Part shown: positions 60,926-64,000 of the stretch, in pieces
Layout: every line of letters begins with the position of its first letter
How positions within the stretch are numbered: position 1 is the stretch's first letter
Source of the DNA: Pirellulaceae bacterium
GTDB lineage: Bacteria > Planctomycetota > Planctomycetia > Pirellulales > Pirellulaceae
Reading direction: 5' to 3'
Length of the DNA stretch: 64,000 bases
Assembly: GCA_026004795.1 (NCBI GenBank)
Contig: BPJV01000005.1
Location: 124,001-188,000 of the forward strand
Notes under the pieces: model-generated
Databases searched by the model: none
Told to the model about the DNA's origin: nothing
The model's input: the letters and a program-made list of their open reading frames with translations, nothing else
Program-made: the position numbers and the translations under genes

Positions 60926-61995
60926 TATGGAATATCCCAAGCCGATTTGGTGTTGTGGAGTTGATGGGCGGAGCAAAGGACCTAAGGCCACACTGGACAC
61001 CCGTCGGTCCTCTAGGGACACGAGGCGAGAAGCTACCGTCCTGGGGGTACCGCAACGTGGGCATGGCAAAACGCCTGTCCGCTATGCAGGACGCAAAGCT
61101 CTCAGGCGAAAGCCACTAGACGCCGGTACAAAGTCCCGCAAGGCAAACTAGTTGCATGCGGAATTCGCTATCCGTCCCGTGCGCTTCCCGCCATCGTCGT
61201 CCGTCGTCATGTTCGGTAGCACTGGGCCGCCACCGCTCTTAGCAGCGACCGACCTCTACCGGCAGAGGAGCCAATGCGAATTGGCTCCGCCAAGAACTGC
61301 AGAAGCAGTCACTCGAGGCATGGTGTACATCACGCCGTGGACAACATTGGTCCACCCGCCGCCGTTTCCACTGGCTAGGCACATCGCGGCGCATGAGTAA
61401 AGCTCCACAACATCCACAAAGATGGAGGAAGGTGCGTACCGCAGCGATCGCCACTAGAGTGTTCGCCGAAAAGGTGGTGGCGGACGTGGAAATCGACCAT
61501 GCTGCTGCAAAGTGACGCATCATATTCCTCCCTCACGCTTCTGCACGTGATTCGAGAACTCACAGAAAAACGATCAAAAACTCCGATCAAAACCCGGCGC
61601 AGTCAAACTTACTTGACCCGGGGCACCTCGGGGTCTGGCAGGAGCCACCGAGGAGATTTCGGCTTCCACAGGCGTCCCCGATGGGTAGCTTGTCCAGAAC
61701 CATCGCAGGACAGTACCCGCTCGACGGACACCCTAACTGTTATCAGCATACGAACCAGATGGTCACCAGGCAAACCGATTGGGAGCAAATACATGCCGCA
61801 GCAGTTCTTCACCGCCAAAGCGTGAGGCCAGGCATCAACCGTCTTCCCCGTGACATTCTGGATTGTACCTGATATCGTGGGAGACACTTGGTCAGCGAAA
61901 TGGTTCGCGCGGTGTTTAGCGAGGGGGGGAGATTTTTGATATTGGGGCCAGAGCAAAGGAGCGTTGGTCCATCAGGTACGAATGCGGAGGATTAA
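60926..61995. other. Long region without a confident gene
   Basis: It contains a candidate structured RNA (about 61027-61130), a hairpin at 61267-61288 (GGAGCCAAT/ATTGGCTCC around GCGA), and two weak minus-strand open frames. One, at 61239-61523, follows a strong GGGAGGA Shine-Dalgarno and starts MMRHFAAAWSIS, but its sequence is Arg/Cys-rich and unlike a normal protein. The second, at 61609-61956, has a short plausible stretch (SPTISGTIQNVTGKT) but no family. Either could be a decayed gene. Confidence 0.5.
61027..61130 (+). ncRNA. Candidate structured RNA with c-di-GMP-I (GEMM)-like motifs
   Basis: A closing helix GAG(a)AGCT at 61027-61034 and AGCTCTC at 61097-61103 encloses a TACC/GGTA hairpin, GGCAAAAC at 61065-61072, and CCTG/CAGG (61074-61077, 61087-61090), then ACGCAAAGCTC. 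GGCAAA, hairpin, GGACGCAAAGC is the order of the first half of GEMM-I riboswitches; the second half does not match. GCCTG can also pair with CAGGC (61103-61107), giving exclusive folds. No plausible plus-strand gene follows until 61996. Confidence 0.35.
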
Positions 61996-62178
61996 ATGGG
62001 GCGGTTTCGTGCGCTGTGGAAAGAAACATGGTGGCTATGGCTGGTTTTTCTCTCCGCCGCGGTGGGGCTGGGACTGTTTAGCCGTGTATTTTGGCTGCTG
62101 GTTCCGATTTCGATCTTTACTTTCTTCTGGTTCGCCTTCATTCGCTATGACGAGGAGGGGAACTTCAAAGGTACATGA
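61996..62178 (+). CDS. Small conserved planctomycete membrane protein
   Basis: 60 residues with two hydrophobic segments (WWLWLVFLSAAVGLGLFSRV and FWLLVPISIFTFFWFAFI) and a conserved tail IRYDEEGNFKGT. I recognise the FAF-x-R-YDEEGN-x-KG ending as typical of a small planctomycete family of unknown function. The upstream AATGCGGAGGATTAA carries GGAGG at a good distance. Confidence 0.78.
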   Translation: MGRFRALWKETWWLWLVFLSAAVGLGLFSRVFWLLVPISIFTFFWFAFIRYDEEGNFKGT

Positions 62179-62362
62179 ACCGGACCCCCGTTACCCCGCC
62201 CGACCCTGCTGCTGGCATCTGTTGCTCAGGGTGGGGGAGAGGAGGGGCGGCGAGCGGAGGGGACGCCACAAGCCGCTTATCCAAGGCGATCAACATGGCG
62301 AATCGGTCTCGCATGCATCGGGATCCGGCTCGACGACCCAGCCAGCCATCCTGTGGTTGCGT

Positions 62363-63649
62363 CTAATTGCGGAAAAAAATGCTTTCCACGTTGCCGCGCA
62401 GAATCTGGACTCCGAACTCGACTGCTCTCGCTTCGCTCCACCCTCGGGTAATCACGAATTGTTCGGCTAGCACCTTGGCCAAAATGCGCTTGTACATGGC
62501 AAACTTCGGCAAGGCAAACTCCAGCTTGTACATGTCGCTGTAATAACCGAGGATCTTATTGCGCGGCACTGCTTCGAGCCGTGCCTGCAAGTCTCGCTGG
62601 ATGATGCTCGGTGTGTTGCTATACCACCAATGGCCATGGCACACTACATTGGGAAAGATCCAAGAGTAACTCACCAGCTCTTGGTTGGTAACACTAGCCA
62701 ACACAGAGATCGGAAACGTGACGTCGGCAAAGGCGTTGAATAGCTCTTGGTATTGAATCAACGACACGCGGCTGTCGTAAAGGTCTTGTCCCTGAAATAC
62801 CCCACCCGGGTACACGGAGCGATTGACTCCAATCATCAAGTCAAAGGGCAACTTGAAATCGGAGCACCGCTTGGCGAGTTGCCAGAAGACCCAGTAACCG
62901 AGGGTAGCACGCGCCTCAGTTCCCGCGGACTCTCCCACGGCAGCGACTTCCAACCAGGCACTGTGCGCCTCAGCATCGTCCACTGCGCGAGGGGAAAACC
63001 AAGGCGGCAAGCTGATCGCGCACGCCCGAGCTCCCCGAGACACGAAGTATTGGAACCGCTGGCTAATGGCCGCGGTGATGTCGTCGATCGAGCCTACGTC
63101 GATTCCACTTGATTCAGCCAACCGTTGGCGAACAGCAGGTTTTGCCAGGTGAAATACCAATTCGTCAGTTCGCAAGCAAGGGACGTATCGCGACGTGTCG
63201 AAGCCTTCGAGCGGATCGTCGAAATCATTGGTGAGAAACACTGCTTCCAAACGCGACTTGGCCAGAACCTGGTCTTCCCAGTCGGGCTGATTCATCTTCG
63301 CTTGGGCGGCATCGAAAAGGGCTTCCCAGTTGGAGGCATCGAGACGGTCGATGTCCACTTCGAACAACTCCCGGGCCGCTTCGAACAACCAGCTGAGTTG
63401 AACCGTGTTGTCCAGGTGGGACATGGCCTCGACTAATACACTTACCTTCTCCTTCGGAGATAGAGTAGGATCCTCGATCTTTTCGCGAGGGATGCCGGCC
63501 GAGTGAGCCAACTCGGTGTAGTAATGGTATCCAAGGATATCGGCCAACGAGCTGCTGGCAGGCGCATGGGGGTTGATGTGGGTGTGGGGATCGATCAGCA
63601 CGATCTCGTTGAGTTGTTCGAACAGTCGCTGTTGCAAACTATCGGTCAT
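62363..63649 (-). CDS. Glucuronate isomerase (UxaC)-family amidohydrolase-fold protein
   Basis: 428 residues. N-terminal metal motif LIDPHTHINPHAPASSSLAD, later FLTNDFDDPLEGFDTSRYVP and NVVCHGHWWYSNTPSIIQRD, and the C-terminal RNKILGYYSDMYKLEFALPK with RGWSEARAVEFGVQI. These fit the UxaC family, which interconverts uronates and keto-uronates in pectin or alginate-type sugar breakdown; some planctomycete members may act on other acids. No other uronate gene is adjacent, so substrate is unproven. The start ATG 63649 is the first in frame. Confidence 0.82.
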   Translation of the reverse strand: MTDSLQQRLFEQLNEIVLIDPHTHINPHAPASSSLADILGYHYYTELAHSAGIPREKIEDPTLSPKEKVSVLVEAMSHLDNTVQLSWLFEAARELFEVDIDRLDASNWEALFDAAQAKMNQPDWEDQVLAKSRLEAVFLTNDFDDPLEGFDTSRYVPCLRTDELVFHLAKPAVRQRLAESSGIDVGSIDDITAAISQRFQYFVSRGARACAISLPPWFSPRAVDDAEAHSAWLEVAAVGESAGTEARATLGYWVFWQLAKRCSDFKLPFDLMIGVNRSVYPGGVFQGQDLYDSRVSLIQYQELFNAFADVTFPISVLASVTNQELVSYSWIFPNVVCHGHWWYSNTPSIIQRDLQARLEAVPRNKILGYYSDMYKLEFALPKFAMYKRILAKVLAEQFVITRGWSEARAVEFGVQILRGNVESIFFRN

Positions 63650-63867
63650 CGATGCGCCACCTGTCAGGATTGGACTCCGGGAACTCAGTCACGGACGACG
63701 GGATAGAGAAAACACTGCCGCTAGTATGTTCCCTAATTGGCGTAGCATTACAAGAGTGGGATGGGACGGTGGCTCCGGTAATGCGGTTCAAACGGTAGTT
63801 GGTTGCACCACTTGGCAGTGTCTGACGTCTTCTTTCTTCCGTCCTATCCCATCCCGTTGATGGGGCC

Positions 63868-64000
63868 TTAATACCAGTCCTCCATTTCATTGATCAAACG
63901 CTCCCAATCGTTGCGAGAACCGCGAGTCACCTGGGCGAACCGCTCATTCATTGTGTTGGGGATCCGCGCTAAGACCTGTTTAGCAGTTGCCAAAACATGC
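63868..64000 (-). CDS. C-terminal end of an unidentified protein (cut by the right window edge)
   Basis: The minus-strand frame is open from the window edge to the stop at 63868-63870. The 43 visible residues, including QVLARIPNTMNERFAQVTRG and WERLINEMEDWY, look like a real C-terminus, but they are too short to assign a family. The gene lies upstream of, and on the same strand as, the uronate isomerase. Confidence 0.6.
   Translation of the reverse strand, partial: HVLATAKQVLARIPNTMNERFAQVTRGSRNDWERLINEMEDWY

Noticed and set aside
61609-61956. 115-residue minus-strand frame in the gene-poor region
   Set aside because: No ribosome site and only a short plausible stretch; not enough to call a gene.

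Overview
The window reads as a chromosomal piece of a planctomycete, most likely a Pirellulales-type member of the Planctomycetia. The evidence is its family content: TIGR03000 repeats, DUF1559 pseudopilins, PEP-CTERM proteins, DUF1549/DUF1553 and DUF1501 proteins, a sulfatase, DUF1080, an SHD1-domain protease, zinc-ribbon plus membrane-anchor proteins, a membrane Ser/Thr kinase, and many ECF sigma factors. No phage, insertion sequence, CRISPR array, tRNA or rRNA was seen. Genes lie on both strands in short operons, often with 4-base ATGA or GTGA overlaps.

Layout. 1-7.3 kb: the end of a TPR protein, a tandem short repeat, a Gly/Ser/Tyr-rich secreted TIGR03000 protein, an HTTM (gamma-carboxylase-like) membrane protein with a conserved partner, and an M48 metalloprotease. 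7.3-13.7 kb: archaeal-type phosphoglycerate mutase (minus strand), then a cobalamin riboswitch with its own promoter heading a DUF1559 pseudopilin and a DUF4465/PEP-CTERM protein, then pgi, a UPF0173 metallo-hydrolase and a Rieske protein. 13.9-24.6 kb: sulfatase, Ser/Thr kinase, small c-type cytochrome-like protein, DUF1080 protein, a large membrane protein with an ABC ATPase, and an aminotransferase. 24.8-29.2 kb: a three-gene minus-strand operon for a MotA/TolQ/ExbB-type channel and two ExbD/MotB-like partners. 29.5-43.1 kb: small secreted proteins, a sugar kinase broken by two frameshifts, thiC, a zinc-ribbon protein plus SHD1 protease pair, an acetyl-xylan-esterase-like hydrolase and polyphosphate kinase. 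43.2-51.4 kb: a ROK kinase and an ECF sigma operon running through a DUF1549/DUF1553 protein (split at a G7 tract) to a Tat-exported DUF1501 protein, closed by a strong terminator. 51.5-64 kb: an RlmI-like methyltransferase, glnD and glnB, a PduO-type cobalamin adenosyltransferase, a Nudix hydrolase, a DnaJ-like protein, rnpA, an ECF sigma factor, a candidate structured RNA, a uronate isomerase, and a partial gene at the right edge.

The most interesting unit is the B12-riboswitch operon at 8670-11010. A textbook cobalamin aptamer controls a type II pseudopilin-like protein and a sorted surface protein of the DUF4465 family. As I recall, DUF4465 is the family of the cobamide-binding surface lipoproteins (BtuH) of gut Bacteroidetes. 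This suggests a planctomycete-specific corrinoid capture apparatus made of a pseudopilin and a PEP-CTERM-anchored B12 binder. A B12 adenosyltransferase elsewhere in the window fits a B12-using organism.

All calls are from reading the sequence and family knowledge; no database search was run. Starts were adjusted where a Shine-Dalgarno sequence, signal peptide or domain boundary argued for it.
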